Shown here: in pieces, positions 36,849-46,330 of the stretch
Numbering within the stretch: position 1 is the first letter of the stretch
Layout of the letters: the number at the start of each line of letters is the position of its first letter
Assembly (NCBI RefSeq): GCF_023612095.1
Contig: NZ_CP086235.1
Coordinates: forward strand, 889,001 to 953,000
Direction: 5' to 3'
Length of the DNA: 64,000 nucleotides
Source of the DNA: Cytobacillus firmus
Lineage (GTDB): Bacteria > Bacillota > Bacilli > Bacillales > Cytobacillaceae
Notes under the pieces: model-generated
What the model was told of the DNA's origin: nothing
What the model saw: the letters and a program-made list of their open reading frames with translations, nothing else
The model's database searches: none
Position numbers and translations under genes: made by a program

Positions 36849-38753
36849 ATGTGTGGTTTTATTGGTTGTGTACATGAAAAGGCACAAAATTACCGTGACG
36901 CAGATAAAGAACAATTTCAAAATATGAATGATATCATTACACACCGGGGTCCGGATGACTCAGGATACTATTTTGATGATCATATTCAATTTGGCTTCCG
37001 CCGGCTGAGCATTATTGATATTGAAAGCGGACACCAGCCGCTGACTTACGAGAATGAACGTTATTGGATTATCTTTAATGGTGAAATCTATAATTATGTG
37101 GAACTTCGTGAAGAACTTCTCAAAGCGGGCTTAAGCTTCGAAACAAGCTCAGATACAGAAGTCATCATTGCTCTTTACAGCCATATGAAAGAAAAAGCTG
37201 TTGAAAAATTGCGGGGTATGTTTGCGTTTGTCATTTGGGATAAACAGGAGCAGTCTTTATATGGAGCCAGAGATCAATTTGGGATTAAACCTTTCTTTTA
37301 TTACGATAAGGGAGACCAAACGTTCTTTGGATCAGAGAAGAAAAGCATTCTATTGGCCCTTCAGAATGATGTATTAAACTATGACTCCCTGCAGCATTAT
37401 CTGACCTATCAGTTTGTGCCTGAGCCAAACACGATGTCAGAGGGAATCAACAAGCTGGAGCCAGGCCATTATTTTACTAAAAAAATCGGTGCTCCGATGG
37501 ATATTAAGCGCTATTGGAAAGCTGCTTTCCACCCTGTGCAGAAATCAGAAGCTGATTTTACAAAAGAAATCAGAGATGTGTTATTCGACTCGGTCAAAAT
37601 GCATATGCGTGCCGATGTTCCTGTAGGTTCTTTCCTTTCAGGCGGAATTGATTCTTCCATCATTGCGTCGATTGCGAAGGAATTCCATCCTGCTATTAAA
37701 ACATTCTCTGTCGGTTTTGAGCGCAATGGCTTCAGTGAGGTGGATGTAGCGAAAGAAACAGCGGAAAAGCTGGGTGTCGAAAACATCAGCTATATCATTA
37801 CTCCTGAGGAATACATGAATGAAATTCCGAGAATCATGTGGCATATGGACGATCCGCTTGCCGACCCGGCATGTGTGCCTCTTTATTTTGTGGCAAGAGA
37901 AGCACGCAAGCATGTAACGGTTGTACTTTCAGGTGAAGGAGCCGATGAGCTGTTTGGCGGCTATAATATTTACCGTGAACCACAATCCCTGGAGGTCTTC
38001 AATAAAATTCCTGCCATCGGCAAAAAGCTTCTTCGCTTGATTGCAAGCATAATGCCAGAGGGAATGAAGGGTAAAAGCTTTATCGAACGCGGTGTCACGC
38101 CAATGGAAGAGCGCTACATCGGAAACGCAAAAATGTTTACAGAGCAAGAGAAGCGCAATCTGCTTCATGTCTATAAAGACAGCTTAAATTATACGGATAT
38201 CACGAAACCTTTATATGAAGAAAGCCGCGGCTATGATCCGGTTGACCGCATGCAGTATATCGACATTCATACCTGGATGCGAGGAGATATTTTATTAAAA
38301 GCGGACAAAATGACGATGGCTCATTCTCTCGAGCTTCGTGTTCCTTTCCTTGATAAAGAAGTGTTTGAAGTGGCTTCCAAAATTCCGACCAGCCTGAAAA
38401 CAGCAAATGGCACCACGAAATATATTCTTCGCAAAGCTGCCGAGGGAGTCGTTCCGGATCATGTACTGAACCGCAAAAAGCTTGGATTCCCTGTGCCAAT
38501 CCGCCATTGGCTGAAGGACGAGATGAATGAGTGGGCGAAAAATATCATCCGTGAAAGCAATACAGATCACCTGATTAATAAGGACTATGTATTGCAGCTG
38601 CTTGAAGATCATTGTCAGGATAAAGCGGACAACAGCCGCAAAATCTGGACAGTTCTGATGTTCATGGTTTGGCATCAGGTATATGTGGAGAAAAAATACT
38701 CCTTTGAAAAAGAATACTTGTTAGATAAAGACTTGCAGCCTCTTAAAGGCTAA
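36849..38753 (+). CDS. asnB: Asparagine synthase (glutamine-hydrolysing) AsnB
   Basis: AsnB makes asparagine from aspartate, using ammonia released from glutamine. The mature protein starts at Cys1 (MCGFIGC), the glutaminase nucleophile of the class II amidotransferase domain, with HRGPDDSGY, RRLSIIDIESGHQPL and FNGEIYNY. The synthetase domain begins with the ATP pyrophosphatase loop SFLSGGIDSS, and ALSGEGADELFGGYN-type sequence follows. 634 aa. ATG 36849 is fixed by the need for Cys at position 2; the open frame to 36837 would bury it. It follows metK, as in B. subtilis. Confidence 0.96.
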   Translation: MCGFIGCVHEKAQNYRDADKEQFQNMNDIITHRGPDDSGYYFDDHIQFGFRRLSIIDIESGHQPLTYENERYWIIFNGEIYNYVELREELLKAGLSFETSSDTEVIIALYSHMKEKAVEKLRGMFAFVIWDKQEQSLYGARDQFGIKPFFYYDKGDQTFFGSEKKSILLALQNDVLNYDSLQHYLTYQFVPEPNTMSEGINKLEPGHYFTKKIGAPMDIKRYWKAAFHPVQKSEADFTKEIRDVLFDSVKMHMRADVPVGSFLSGGIDSSIIASIAKEFHPAIKTFSVGFERNGFSEVDVAKETAEKLGVENISYIITPEEYMNEIPRIMWHMDDPLADPACVPLYFVAREARKHVTVVLSGEGADELFGGYNIYREPQSLEVFNKIPAIGKKLLRLIASIMPEGMKGKSFIERGVTPMEERYIGNAKMFTEQEKRNLLHVYKDSLNYTDITKPLYEESRGYDPVDRMQYIDIHTWMRGDILLKADKMTMAHSLELRVPFLDKEVFEVASKIPTSLKTANGTTKYILRKAAEGVVPDHVLNRKKLGFPVPIRHWLKDEMNEWAKNIIRESNTDHLINKDYVLQLLEDHCQDKADNSRKIWTVLMFMVWHQVYVEKKYSFEKEYLLDKDLQPLKG

Positions 38754-38755
38754 TC

Positions 38756-38793
38756 AAAAGCGTCCATCAGGGATACCCTGGTGGACGCTTTTA
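38756..38793 (+). terminator. Terminator of asnB
   Basis: AAAAGCGTCCATCAGGG, ATA, CCCTGGTGGACGCTTTT: long strong stem. Confidence 0.9.
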
Positions 38794-38830
38794 GGAATAA
38801 GAATGTATAAATTTCTTAATTTAGATAATT

Positions 38831-39075
38831 GTCTAGCTCCAGCGCCTACCCCCTCGAGGTCATAAGCTTGTCTAGTTGCGGCTCCTAGTGACTCGGGGTC
38901 ATAAGTCGTTTCCTTTCAGAAGGGAAAAACGCCTTCTTACAGGAACCGTCTTATGCCTGTCGTCCCTGGGCAGTCGCCTCCACATTTCGGGCACCCCTCC
39001 CAAAAAGGCAAAGAACGCCTTTCCGGAAGGTTCGTCTTGTGCTTGTCGGGGGTGGGCAAGGCGCTTCCGCTTTTC
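38831..39075 (-). repeat. Dispersed repeat copy C, interrupted by a second repeat
   Basis: The ends GTCTAGCTCCAGCGCCTACC (38831) and GGCAAGGCGCTTCCGCTTTTC match copy B. At the middle, after CATAAGC, about 125 bp of a related but distinct repeat is inserted; the host resumes at CCTCCCAAAAAGGC. It ends beside the C39 peptidase stop. Confidence 0.82.
38868..38992 (-). repeat. Second-type dispersed repeat nested in copy C
   Basis: GTCTAGTTGCGGCTCCTAGT ... CCTGGGCAGTCGCCTCC with an internal hairpin (TCAGAAGGGAAAAACGCCTTC). Its ends match the remnant in the tRNA cluster at 81-114. The right boundary is uncertain by about ten bases. Confidence 0.7.
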
Positions 39076-39933
39076 TTATGGGATATAGGTAATAGCCTGC
39101 TTGCCCATCTGCACCCATGCTTTTTCAAAATCATTTATGGGTGCTTTTTTATTTTTCTCACCTGTGAGCGGGTCGTTGAAGTACATGAATTCCTGATCAT
39201 AGCCTGTTAGCAGGACAGAATGCTCTTTATAGGTGATCTGAATTTTTCCGCTCGGAGTATGCCAGGTCTGAAAAAGGTCATCAGAAAGCTGTTTATAGGC
39301 TGTGTTGATAATGATCCATACAGGTCTGCCATCTGACAAATGAATCTTTAAGTCTTCAAAATCGGATCCGGTAAGGTCTTCAATGGAGCCGGGCATGTAC
39401 TTTTCCGCAAGCTCTTGTATGGGTTTATGATAAACACCAAGCCCGGGATTATCAAAGGAATACATATCGCCTATGAAGCCTTCATTCGGATGTCCGAAAT
39501 AGATTTTTCCGTCTTCTACACGGTAAGGCTCAGGATTTTTCTTTATTTCTTTAGCCAATGTCAGTTTATCTGCCTGGATCCCCGCGTGATAGAGGAGCAT
39601 GGATAAGCTCGTGACTTCGCATCCTCTGGGGAGCTCTGGGAACTGATTGATTGCGGGCGCATCTATAATTATTTTTTCCTTGATCTTAATAACTGACGTG
39701 CTGTTTCCAAGGAAAACAGTTGCTTTTTCAGCTGGTTCAGACAGCCATGATTTTATTGTGTTCACGGCTGATGGAGGACTGCTTCCTGCAAGGTTGTCAT
39801 AAACAAATGCTGCAGAAACAAGGATGAAGACAAGTAAAAACATGGGTGCTGTTTTTACTATGGTTTTTCTGAATATCACTATTAATAATATGAATAGAAC
39901 AATTGCCCCGATATAAATCTTCAATTCCTTCAC
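39076..39933 (-). CDS. Membrane-anchored C39-like peptidase domain protein (YvpB-like)
   Basis: Two hydrophobic segments at the N-terminus (IYIGAIVLFILLIVIF; APMFLLVFILVSAAFVY) anchor a papain-like C39_2 domain. LPRGCEVTSLSMLLYHAG carries the probable catalytic Cys (residue about 105) and EHSVLLTGYDQEFMYFNDP the His and Asp. No ATP-binding cassette is attached, unlike bacteriocin exporters. 285 aa. The start is GTG 39933 or TTG 39924; neither has ideal spacing. Substrate unknown. Confidence 0.82.
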   Translation of the reverse strand: MKELKIYIGAIVLFILLIVIFRKTIVKTAPMFLLVFILVSAAFVYDNLAGSSPPSAVNTIKSWLSEPAEKATVFLGNSTSVIKIKEKIIIDAPAINQFPELPRGCEVTSLSMLLYHAGIQADKLTLAKEIKKNPEPYRVEDGKIYFGHPNEGFIGDMYSFDNPGLGVYHKPIQELAEKYMPGSIEDLTGSDFEDLKIHLSDGRPVWIIINTAYKQLSDDLFQTWHTPSGKIQITYKEHSVLLTGYDQEFMYFNDPLTGEKNKKAPINDFEKAWVQMGKQAITYIP

Positions 39934-39997
39934 CCGCCAATAACTGTTGCCTTATATTTAATATCGGCCTATTTCCCATTCTATTAAGGCTGGAGAG

Positions 39998-40519
39998 TTA
40001 TTTTGGGTTTTTCTGCAAAGACTTATAGTATTGGCCTTTTTCAGCGTATTCCCTGCTGATCCGTTCCATATCTGTTATATCTTCCGGTGTCAGTTCACGG
40101 ATCACTTTTGCAGGCCTGCCGAATGCTAGTGTATTGGGCGGAATTTTCTTTCCCTGCGGAACTAGGCTGCCTGCCCCAATAAATGCTCCCTCCCCGATTT
40201 CTGCCTGATCTAAGACAATCGAGCCCATCCCAATTAGAGCTTTCTTGCGGATAATACAGCTATGAAGGATTACCTGATGGCCTACTGTTACTTCGTCTTC
40301 CAATATCAGCGGGTTATTCGGGCTCTGATGCAGGACGGAATTATCCTGGATATTGACCTTCCTGCCGATGATAGTTGGTGCTACATCCCCGCGTATGACG
40401 GAGTTGAACCAGACACTGGAATCCTCCCCAATTTCAACATCTCCGGTAATGGTAGTGAAATCTGCAATAAATGCGGATTCTGCAATTTTAGGTTCTTTAT
40501 CTTTATATGGATAGATCAT
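39998..40519 (-). CDS. ytoA: Gamma carbonic anhydrase-like hexapeptide protein YtoA
   Basis: A left-handed beta-helix protein built from hexapeptide repeats (IGEDSSVWFNSVIRGD, VNIQDNSVLHQ, VTVGHQVILHSCIIRK, IGMGSIVLDQAEIGEGAFIGAG). The His residues in VLHQS, VGHQV and LHSC match the zinc ligands of gamma carbonic anhydrases, though many members have no shown activity. 173 aa, full length. ATG 40519 follows AGGAGTG. Confidence 0.9.
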   Translation of the reverse strand: MIYPYKDKEPKIAESAFIADFTTITGDVEIGEDSSVWFNSVIRGDVAPTIIGRKVNIQDNSVLHQSPNNPLILEDEVTVGHQVILHSCIIRKKALIGMGSIVLDQAEIGEGAFIGAGSLVPQGKKIPPNTLAFGRPAKVIRELTPEDITDMERISREYAEKGQYYKSLQKNPK

Positions 40520-40690
40520 GTGAAAAACACTCCTGTATTTAGTTGGATTATTTTGATTTTATCATATGAGGCTGGATAAACGTTATTTTGGTAAAAGAGT
40601 TTTTTAAGGGGCAGATTCATGAACAATTTTTGCATCTAGGCTATAATATATTTACATAAGATCGTACGTAAAAAGCTGGGAGGATTGACT

Positions 40691-41494
40691 ATGTGGAAGT
40701 GGGAAACTGAAGGAGAGGCAAAAGGCGTTATTGTCATGGTTCATGGGGCAATGGAGCATCACCGCCGTTATGGCTGGCTGATTGAAATGTGGCGCTTGGC
40801 CGGTTTCCATGTCATTATGGGAGATCTTCCCGGCCAGGGAATGACTACAAGATCCAGAAGGGGCCATATTGATTCCTTTGATGAATATATCATTGAAGTT
40901 AAAGATTGGGTACAGGCTGCCTGTGAATTTGAATTGCCGGTTTTTCTTTTGGGACACAGCATGGGCGGCCTGATTGCCATCCGTCTGCTGCAGGAAGAAA
41001 GAATGAATCTCGCTGGAGTGATTTTATCATCCCCTTGTTTAGGTTTAGTTCAGCAGCCTTCGAAATTACTGAACTTTTTATCGCTTGGACTCAATTCAGT
41101 GATGCCCGGCCTGAAAATGGATGCAGGTTTGTCAGTGGACATGGCGACGCGTAATCAGGATGTCCTTGATGCTGATTTAAATGATTCACTGTATGTGACA
41201 AAGGTTTCGGTCAGATGGTACAGGGAACTTGTTTATGCCATGAAGCTGGCCTTTGAGAATCTTGATAATATCCAGGATGTACCCCTTCTCGTAGTTCAGG
41301 GCGGCGATGATAAAATCGTGAATAAAACAACTGTCAGAGAATGGTTTAACCTTGCGCCTTTCTCAGAAAAAAGGTTCAAAGAATGGCCAAAGTGCTACCA
41401 TGAAGTCTTCAATGAACCTGAACGTGAAGAGGTATTTGAATATGCGAAGGATTTCGTGAACAGCCAATTAAAGGCGCTGGGTTATGTGGTTTAA
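40691..41494 (+). CDS. ytpA: Lysophospholipase/monoacylglycerol-lipase-like YtpA
   Basis: An alpha/beta hydrolase, equal in length and motifs to B. subtilis YtpA, a phospholipase that yields the lysophospholipid antibiotic bacilysocin. Oxyanion block VMVHGAMEHHRRYGWL, nucleophile elbow GHSMGGLIA (Ser), acid QGGDDKIV and His CYHEVFNEP are present. ATG 40691 lies seven bases after GGGAGG; TTG 40685 is less likely. 267 aa. ytpB follows after 50 bases, probably in the same operon. Confidence 0.92.
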   Translation: MWKWETEGEAKGVIVMVHGAMEHHRRYGWLIEMWRLAGFHVIMGDLPGQGMTTRSRRGHIDSFDEYIIEVKDWVQAACEFELPVFLLGHSMGGLIAIRLLQEERMNLAGVILSSPCLGLVQQPSKLLNFLSLGLNSVMPGLKMDAGLSVDMATRNQDVLDADLNDSLYVTKVSVRWYRELVYAMKLAFENLDNIQDVPLLVVQGGDDKIVNKTTVREWFNLAPFSEKRFKEWPKCYHEVFNEPEREEVFEYAKDFVNSQLKALGYVV

Positions 41495-41544
41495 TGATTT
41501 CCTTAAAATATTCACAGACCTGATCAAAAGGAGGTATTGCTGTC

Positions 41545-42639
41545 ATGAGTGTCCCTTCCATGCCAATTAGCTTGATGTCACATGTCTACCGGAAGGTTCT
41601 GCCTGCTGTCCATAAGGAGCTTGCATACTGGAGGAGCCGGGCGGAAGCAATTCCCGATCCGGAGTTAAGAAAGCAGGCTCTTGCCAGCATTGAACATAAA
41701 ACCTTCCACTGTGAAGGCGGAGCTATTATGTCATTGATGGCAATGGGAAAATATGAACAAGCGATTAAGTTCATTGTCGCATATCAGACAATCAGTGATT
41801 ATTTGGACAATCTTTGCGACCGGAGCACCTCGCTTGATCCCAGAGATTTTGCCGCACTTCATGAGTCAATGGAGGATGCACTGGATATTGACGCAGAAGG
41901 AAAAAATTATTACCGGCTGAGAAGTGAGCAGGATGATGGAAATTATCTTGCAGATTTAGCAGCTTCCTGCAGGGAAGTGTTGTCGAGTCTCGAGCAATAC
42001 CCCCATATAAAAAGACATCTGCTCGAATTATGCCGTTACTATTGTGATCTGCAAATACATAAGCATGTCGCGGTCGAAGAACGAGTACCCCGGCTGCAAA
42101 ACTGGTTCGGCCAATATCGTTCAGATATACCTGAGATGGAATGGTATGAGTTTTCTGCCTGCTCGGGTTCGACACTTGGGATTTTCTGCCTTGTTTCCTA
42201 CGCACTGAGAGATGATTTTAAAGCAGAGGATGCGGTAAATATAAGAAATGGATATTTTCCTTACATCCAGGGCCTTCACATTCTGCTTGATTATCTGATT
42301 GATCAGGAAGAGGACAAAGCCGGGGGAGACTTGAATTTCTGCTTTTATTATGAAAACGAAGAGAGGTTGTTTTCGAGATTGAAGCACTTTGTTGCAGAGG
42401 CAGACAAGCATACGGAAAAGCTGCCTCATAAGCATTTCCATAAACTGATTAATCGCGGCCTGCTGGGGGTCTATCTATCTGATGATAAGGTCCGGAAGCA
42501 GCGGAATGTCAGAAGATTAGCCAAAAGCATGATCAGGACAGGCGGAATGGTGAGCTATTTCTTTTATGTGAATGGAAGGGCTTACCGGACAGTACAGAAG
42601 ATGCTGCCTTCCGGATTTGCAAAAGTTTTTGTGAAATAA
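41545..42639 (+). CDS. ytpB: Tetraprenyl-beta-curcumene synthase YtpB
   Basis: YtpB (DUF2600) is the large class IB terpene synthase that cyclises heptaprenyl diphosphate (C35) to tetraprenyl-beta-curcumene in Bacillus. The protein is all-helical. YQTISDYLDNLCDRSTS (residues about 80-96) supplies the first Asp-rich region, and LLDYLIDQEEDKAGGDLN the second. 364 aa, normal. ATG 41545 follows AAAAGGAGG. It lies behind ytpA as in B. subtilis; the next step uses a terpene cyclase not in this window. Confidence 0.92.
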   Translation: MSVPSMPISLMSHVYRKVLPAVHKELAYWRSRAEAIPDPELRKQALASIEHKTFHCEGGAIMSLMAMGKYEQAIKFIVAYQTISDYLDNLCDRSTSLDPRDFAALHESMEDALDIDAEGKNYYRLRSEQDDGNYLADLAASCREVLSSLEQYPHIKRHLLELCRYYCDLQIHKHVAVEERVPRLQNWFGQYRSDIPEMEWYEFSACSGSTLGIFCLVSYALRDDFKAEDAVNIRNGYFPYIQGLHILLDYLIDQEEDKAGGDLNFCFYYENEERLFSRLKHFVAEADKHTEKLPHKHFHKLINRGLLGVYLSDDKVRKQRNVRRLAKSMIRTGGMVSYFFYVNGRAYRTVQKMLPSGFAKVFVK

Positions 42640-42640
42640 G

Positions 42641-42672
42641 CAAAAGCCTGCAATTTTTTTGCAGGCTTTTAC
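42641..42672. terminator. Bidirectional terminator ytpB/ytqB
   Basis: AAAAGCCTGCAA, TTTTT, TTGCAGGCTTTT between convergent genes. Confidence 0.87.
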
Positions 42673-42678
42673 ATCATA

Positions 42679-43251
42679 TTAACGTTTTTCAATTGCAACG
42701 ATAAACGGCGGGTTATTTTTTTGATTAATAAACTGATACTGCAAAACATGGACGAGGCTTTGGTCCAGCAGCTTGACATATCGGAGCAGGTAATCGCGCT
42801 CTACAGCACCTTCTATATGGCCGTGATAAATCACCAAAAGAATAATCCCTTCCGGAGCCATCAATGCTAGGAGCTGATCTATGGCAGAAATGGTTGTCTG
42901 CGGACGGGTGACAATATCTTTATCGCCCCCGGGCAAGTACCCTAAATTAAATATGGCCGCTGTAATTTTTCCATGGTGGACAGGAGGTACATTCTCAAGA
43001 ATGTGTTCATGGCCTGTATTGAAAAGGGTAGCCCTGTCTGACAGTTCGTGATCAGTCAGGCGTGTTTTTGTGCTCAGGACAGCCTCTTCCTGAATATCGA
43101 ATCCATAAACTCTGCCGTTAGGTCCCACCAGATCAGCCAGAAATACGGTATCATGTCCGTTGCCCAGAGTGGCATCAATAACGATATCTCCAGGTGATAC
43201 TGCTTTCTCAAGGAGCTGTCTTGCATATGGTAAGATTCTTTCAAGCTTCAT
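42679..43251 (-). CDS. ytqB: SAM-dependent methyltransferase YtqB
   Basis: A class I methyltransferase. VIDATLGNGHDTVFLA (residues about 24-39) is the SAM-binding glycine loop, VYGFDIQEEA the ribose-binding acid, and NLGYLPGGDK the NPPY-like motif IV. It belongs to the rRNA-methylase-like YtqB group. 190 aa. ATG 43251 follows GGAGG and overlaps the ytqA stop by four bases, so the two are co-translated. The true RNA or other target is not shown. Confidence 0.88.
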   Translation of the reverse strand: MKLERILPYARQLLEKAVSPGDIVIDATLGNGHDTVFLADLVGPNGRVYGFDIQEEAVLSTKTRLTDHELSDRATLFNTGHEHILENVPPVHHGKITAAIFNLGYLPGGDKDIVTRPQTTISAIDQLLALMAPEGIILLVIYHGHIEGAVERDYLLRYVKLLDQSLVHVLQYQFINQKNNPPFIVAIEKR

Positions 43252-44216
43252 GACAATGCCTCCACTTGGATTGGATTGTAAAATTTACCTTGCCAGCTGT
43301 TTCTTCGATTTAATTCTGCATCAATGCCATTAAGGACTTCCCACTTATTGACACTCCACATTGGCCCGATCATCAAGTCGATTGGCCCATCACCGGTGAT
43401 GCGGTGTACAATCATTTCCGGCGGTAAAATTTCCAGCTGGTCACATACTAAATTTATATATTCATCAAGAGACAGAAACTCAAGCATGCCCTTTTCAAAT
43501 TGTTTAACCATCGGGGTTCCCTTTAATAAATGAAGGAGATGGATTTTAATTCCCTGTACATCCAGCTTCGCAACTTCCCGAGCGGTTTCCATCATCATTT
43601 CCGGTGTTTCAAGCGGAAGCCCATTAATGATGTGGGAACAGATGCTGATTCCATGTTTGCGGAGCTTGTTTACTCCCTCCACATAGCACTGATAATCATG
43701 TGCGCGGTTAATTAAAAGGGCAGTTCTTTCATGTACAGTCTGCAGGCCAAGCTCTACCCAGAGATAGGTCCGTTTGTTAAGCTCTGCCAGATAGTCAACT
43801 ACATCATCAGGCAGGCAGTCCGGGCGGGTCGCAATAGACAGCCCGACAACCCCTTCCTGCTCAAGCACCCGCTCATACATATCACGAAGCACTTCAACAG
43901 GGGCATGTGTATTTGTAAAAGCCTGAAAATAGGCCATATATTTACCGTCTTTCCATTTATGATGCATTTTTGTTTTGATTGCATTAAACTGTGTGTCCAA
44001 ATCATCAGTGCGATTCCCGGCAAAGTCCCCCGAACCTGCGGCGCTGCAGAACGTACATCCTCCGTGTGCGACCGTGCCATCACGGTTTGGGCAATCAAAG
44101 CCGCCATCAAGTGCCACTTTAAAAACCTTATGCCCAAATTCATTGCGCAAATGATAATTCCATGTATGGTACCGTTTATTATCGGATGCATATGGAAAAG
44201 GATTCACTTTTTCCAC
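43248..44216 (-). CDS. ytqA: Radical SAM protein YtqA (TIGR01212/YhcC family)
   Basis: The iron-sulfur motif is CPNRDGTVAHGGCTFC (residues about 38-53), the widely spaced Cys triad of the YhcC/YtqA group. NTHAPVEVLRDMYERVL, GLSIATRPDCLPDD and WVELGLQTVHERT form the rest of the radical SAM barrel. 322 aa from GTG 44216, six or seven bases after AAGGAGGG. The ATG at 44222 touches that site and is unlikely. Reaction unknown; the coupling with ytqB suggests RNA modification. Confidence 0.9.
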   Translation of the reverse strand: MEKVNPFPYASDNKRYHTWNYHLRNEFGHKVFKVALDGGFDCPNRDGTVAHGGCTFCSAAGSGDFAGNRTDDLDTQFNAIKTKMHHKWKDGKYMAYFQAFTNTHAPVEVLRDMYERVLEQEGVVGLSIATRPDCLPDDVVDYLAELNKRTYLWVELGLQTVHERTALLINRAHDYQCYVEGVNKLRKHGISICSHIINGLPLETPEMMMETAREVAKLDVQGIKIHLLHLLKGTPMVKQFEKGMLEFLSLDEYINLVCDQLEILPPEMIVHRITGDGPIDLMIGPMWSVNKWEVLNGIDAELNRRNSWQGKFYNPIQVEALS

Positions 44217-44418
44217 AATCATCCCTCCTTAATCAAAGAATAATCTATATGATGAAAATCATTATGAATGCTTTCATAAAATTAATCTTATCATGACGCA
44301 AAACCTTATAAAAGGGGAATTGGCAGGAAATACAGTGGTAAGAATTACGGAGAATGAACAAACTAATTTATGAAGCATGCAAGCTTCTAGACCCATTCTT
44401 CAAGGAGGGGAACATACC

Positions 44419-44682
44419 ATGGCAACCCGTGAATCAATGGATACACTTCTTCAGCAGTGTGAGGATGCAATCCGTTTTGCGCAGGAGCAGTTTGAATCGG
44501 GAAGAACGCAGGAGCATTATAATGATTTTGAATACTCCAATGCGCTTCAGTCTTTGGAAGCTGCCTATAATGATATAACCCAGATGGCCCATAGCGCCAA
44601 CTCCCAGCAGCGGGAACAGCTTCACCGGATGAGGCTCCAGCTGCAGCAGCTCCAAAATCAGATGATAATTCTTCCTCATTAA
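44419..44682 (+). CDS. ytzC: Small conserved protein YtzC (DUF2524)
   Basis: An 87-aa helical protein (LLQQCEDAIRFAQEQFESG, QEHYNDFEYSNALQSLEAAYND, QQREQLHRMRLQLQQLQNQM), the pattern of Bacillus YtzC. ATG 44419 follows a strong AAGGAGGGG; upstream in-frame codons precede that site. No signal or membrane segment. Function unknown. The next small gene starts 14 bases after its stop. Confidence 0.88.
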   Translation: MATRESMDTLLQQCEDAIRFAQEQFESGRTQEHYNDFEYSNALQSLEAAYNDITQMAHSANSQQREQLHRMRLQLQQLQNQMIILPH

Positions 44683-44696
44683 GGAGTGATCCATAG

Positions 44697-44879
44697 ATGG
44701 TGAAAAAGCGTTCAAAACAAAACAATCCTGAACAAAAGACCCGGAATGGCGCCAATAGCCAGGATGTTGAATTAGGACGGGATTACGATCCGGTAAAGCA
44801 GTCGAAAAAGAAATATGAAAAATCAGGCGGTCAGCCTGTTAAATCAAAATTCCATCCTGAACCGGAACAATCTTCATAA
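44697..44879 (+). CDS. Small very hydrophilic basic protein (60 aa)
   Basis: ATG 44697 follows AAGGAGTG, 14 bases after ytzC. The product is rich in Lys, Gln, Asn, Ser and Pro, has no hydrophobic residues to speak of (MVKKRSKQNNPEQKTRN at the start), and is probably disordered. Such composition is common in small Bacillus spore proteins, but no known motif is seen. Likely co-transcribed with ytzC. Confidence 0.75.
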   Translation: MVKKRSKQNNPEQKTRNGANSQDVELGRDYDPVKQSKKKYEKSGGQPVKSKFHPEPEQSS

Positions 44880-44889
44880 ATAATTGTGG

Positions 44890-44928
44890 CAAGGCCCCGA
44901 TCCACCAAGGATCGGGGCTTTACTTTTT
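44890..44928 (+). terminator. Terminator of ytzC operon
   Basis: AAGGCCCCGATCC, ACCAA, GGATCGGGGCTTTACTTTTT. Confidence 0.9.
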
Positions 44929-45085
44929 ATGTGGAAAAGATGAAGTATTCTGTCTATTAAAATCGATTGAAAACCTATTGCAAGGACAGGAAAAACCGAC
45001 TAAAATTATTTTGGATTTCGAAATAGTGTCCGGGAGACAATGTACCGGCTAAACATAAATTATACGAAAAAAGGGGCGTTATCTT

Positions 45086-46266
45086 ATGCCGCGGACCTTA
45101 TGGCTTTTAATTATTGGGATGGCAGTGAATGTAACCGGATCTTCTTTTTTGTGGCCTCTTAATACCATCTACATTCATGACCACTTAGGAAAATCTTTAT
45201 CGGTAGCGGGTCTGGTTCTAATGGTGAACGCAGCGGCCAGTGTCGCAGGAAATCTAATTGGGGGGAGCCTCTATGATAAAATAGGCGGCTATCGTTCGAT
45301 TCTTCTTGGAATTGTCATTACGGTTATGGCGCTCCTCGGCTTGACCTTTTGGCATGGCTGGCCTGCCTATGTGGTGTTTCTCACATTTGTGGGATTTGGA
45401 TCGGGGATTGTTTTTCCTTCGATGTTTGCGATGGCCGGATCAGTCTGGAAAGAGGGAGGCCGCAAAGCTTTCAATGCCATCTATGTAGCCCAGAATGCCG
45501 GCGTTGCCATTGGTGCTGCTCTTGGAGGTCTTGTAGCCTCGTACTCTTTTCAATTAATTTTTCTGGCCAATACTGTCATGTATATCATTTTTTTATTGAT
45601 TGCCGTTTTTGGCTACCGGGGAATAAACACAGTTTCCGGTCAGCAGACCTCCATTCTTCAGGAAAATGGCATGGTTAAAAATCATACCAAGCTTTATGCG
45701 CTGCTCATCTTATGTGCGGGCTATTTATTGTGCTGGGTTGGATATGTCCAATGGCAATCGACTATTGCCGCTTATACACAGGAGCTGAACATTTCTTTAA
45801 AGCAATACAGTTTGCTGTGGACTATTAATGGAGCCCTGATTGTTTTGGGGCAGCCGGTTATCAGCGCAATAGTAAAATGGTTTAAAACATTAAAGATTCA
45901 GATGGTCGCGGGAATGGTTATATTTATTGGCTCGTTTGCTGTTGCAGCGACCGCAGAACAGTTCTCCGCATTTGTCACTAGCATGGTTATTCTTACAGTA
46001 GGCGAAATGCTGATATGGCCAGCTGTACCGACCATTGCCAACCAGCTTGCACCTAAAGGAAGAGAAGGGTTTTACCAGGGAATCGTAAACAGCACAGCTA
46101 CAGGCGGAAGAATGATCGGCCCTTTACTGGGGGGATCCTGGTTGATCTTTATGGAATTTCCATGCTGTTTGCTGTATTAATGGTTCTATTTGTTTTTGCC
46201 ATTCTGACGACTCTTGTATATGACCGGAAATTAAAGGAGTCTAAAGAATTGGCGCATGCATCATAA
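45086..46266 (+). pseudogene. MFS transporter (YttB-like), one-base frameshift near the 3' end
   Basis: A major facilitator exporter or importer of unknown substrate. GGSLYDKIGGYRSI (residues about 58-71) is the loop 2-3 motif. About 11 membrane helices read through intact. Near 46140, after GPLLGGS, the frame breaks: GGATCCTGGTT lacks one base. Restored, the end would read SLVDLYGISMLFAVLMVLFV (helix 12) and stop at 46266, about 393 aa. As given, a stop at 46180 replaces the last helix with about ten foreign residues. ATG 45086 behind AAGGGG. Confidence 0.85.
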
Positions 46267-46283
46267 GAATAAGCGAAAGAAAG

Positions 46284-46318
46284 AAACCTGCAGTTTTGAG
46301 CTGCAGGTTTTACTGTTT
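46284..46318 (+). terminator. Terminator of the MFS gene
   Basis: AAACCTGCAG, TTTTGAG, CTGCAGGTTTTACTGTTT. Confidence 0.85.
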
Positions 46319-46330
46319 CAATTAATTAAT

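Noticed and set aside
43731-44243. A 170-aa rightward open frame
   Set aside because: It lies wholly opposite the well-supported ytqA gene and is a shadow of it.
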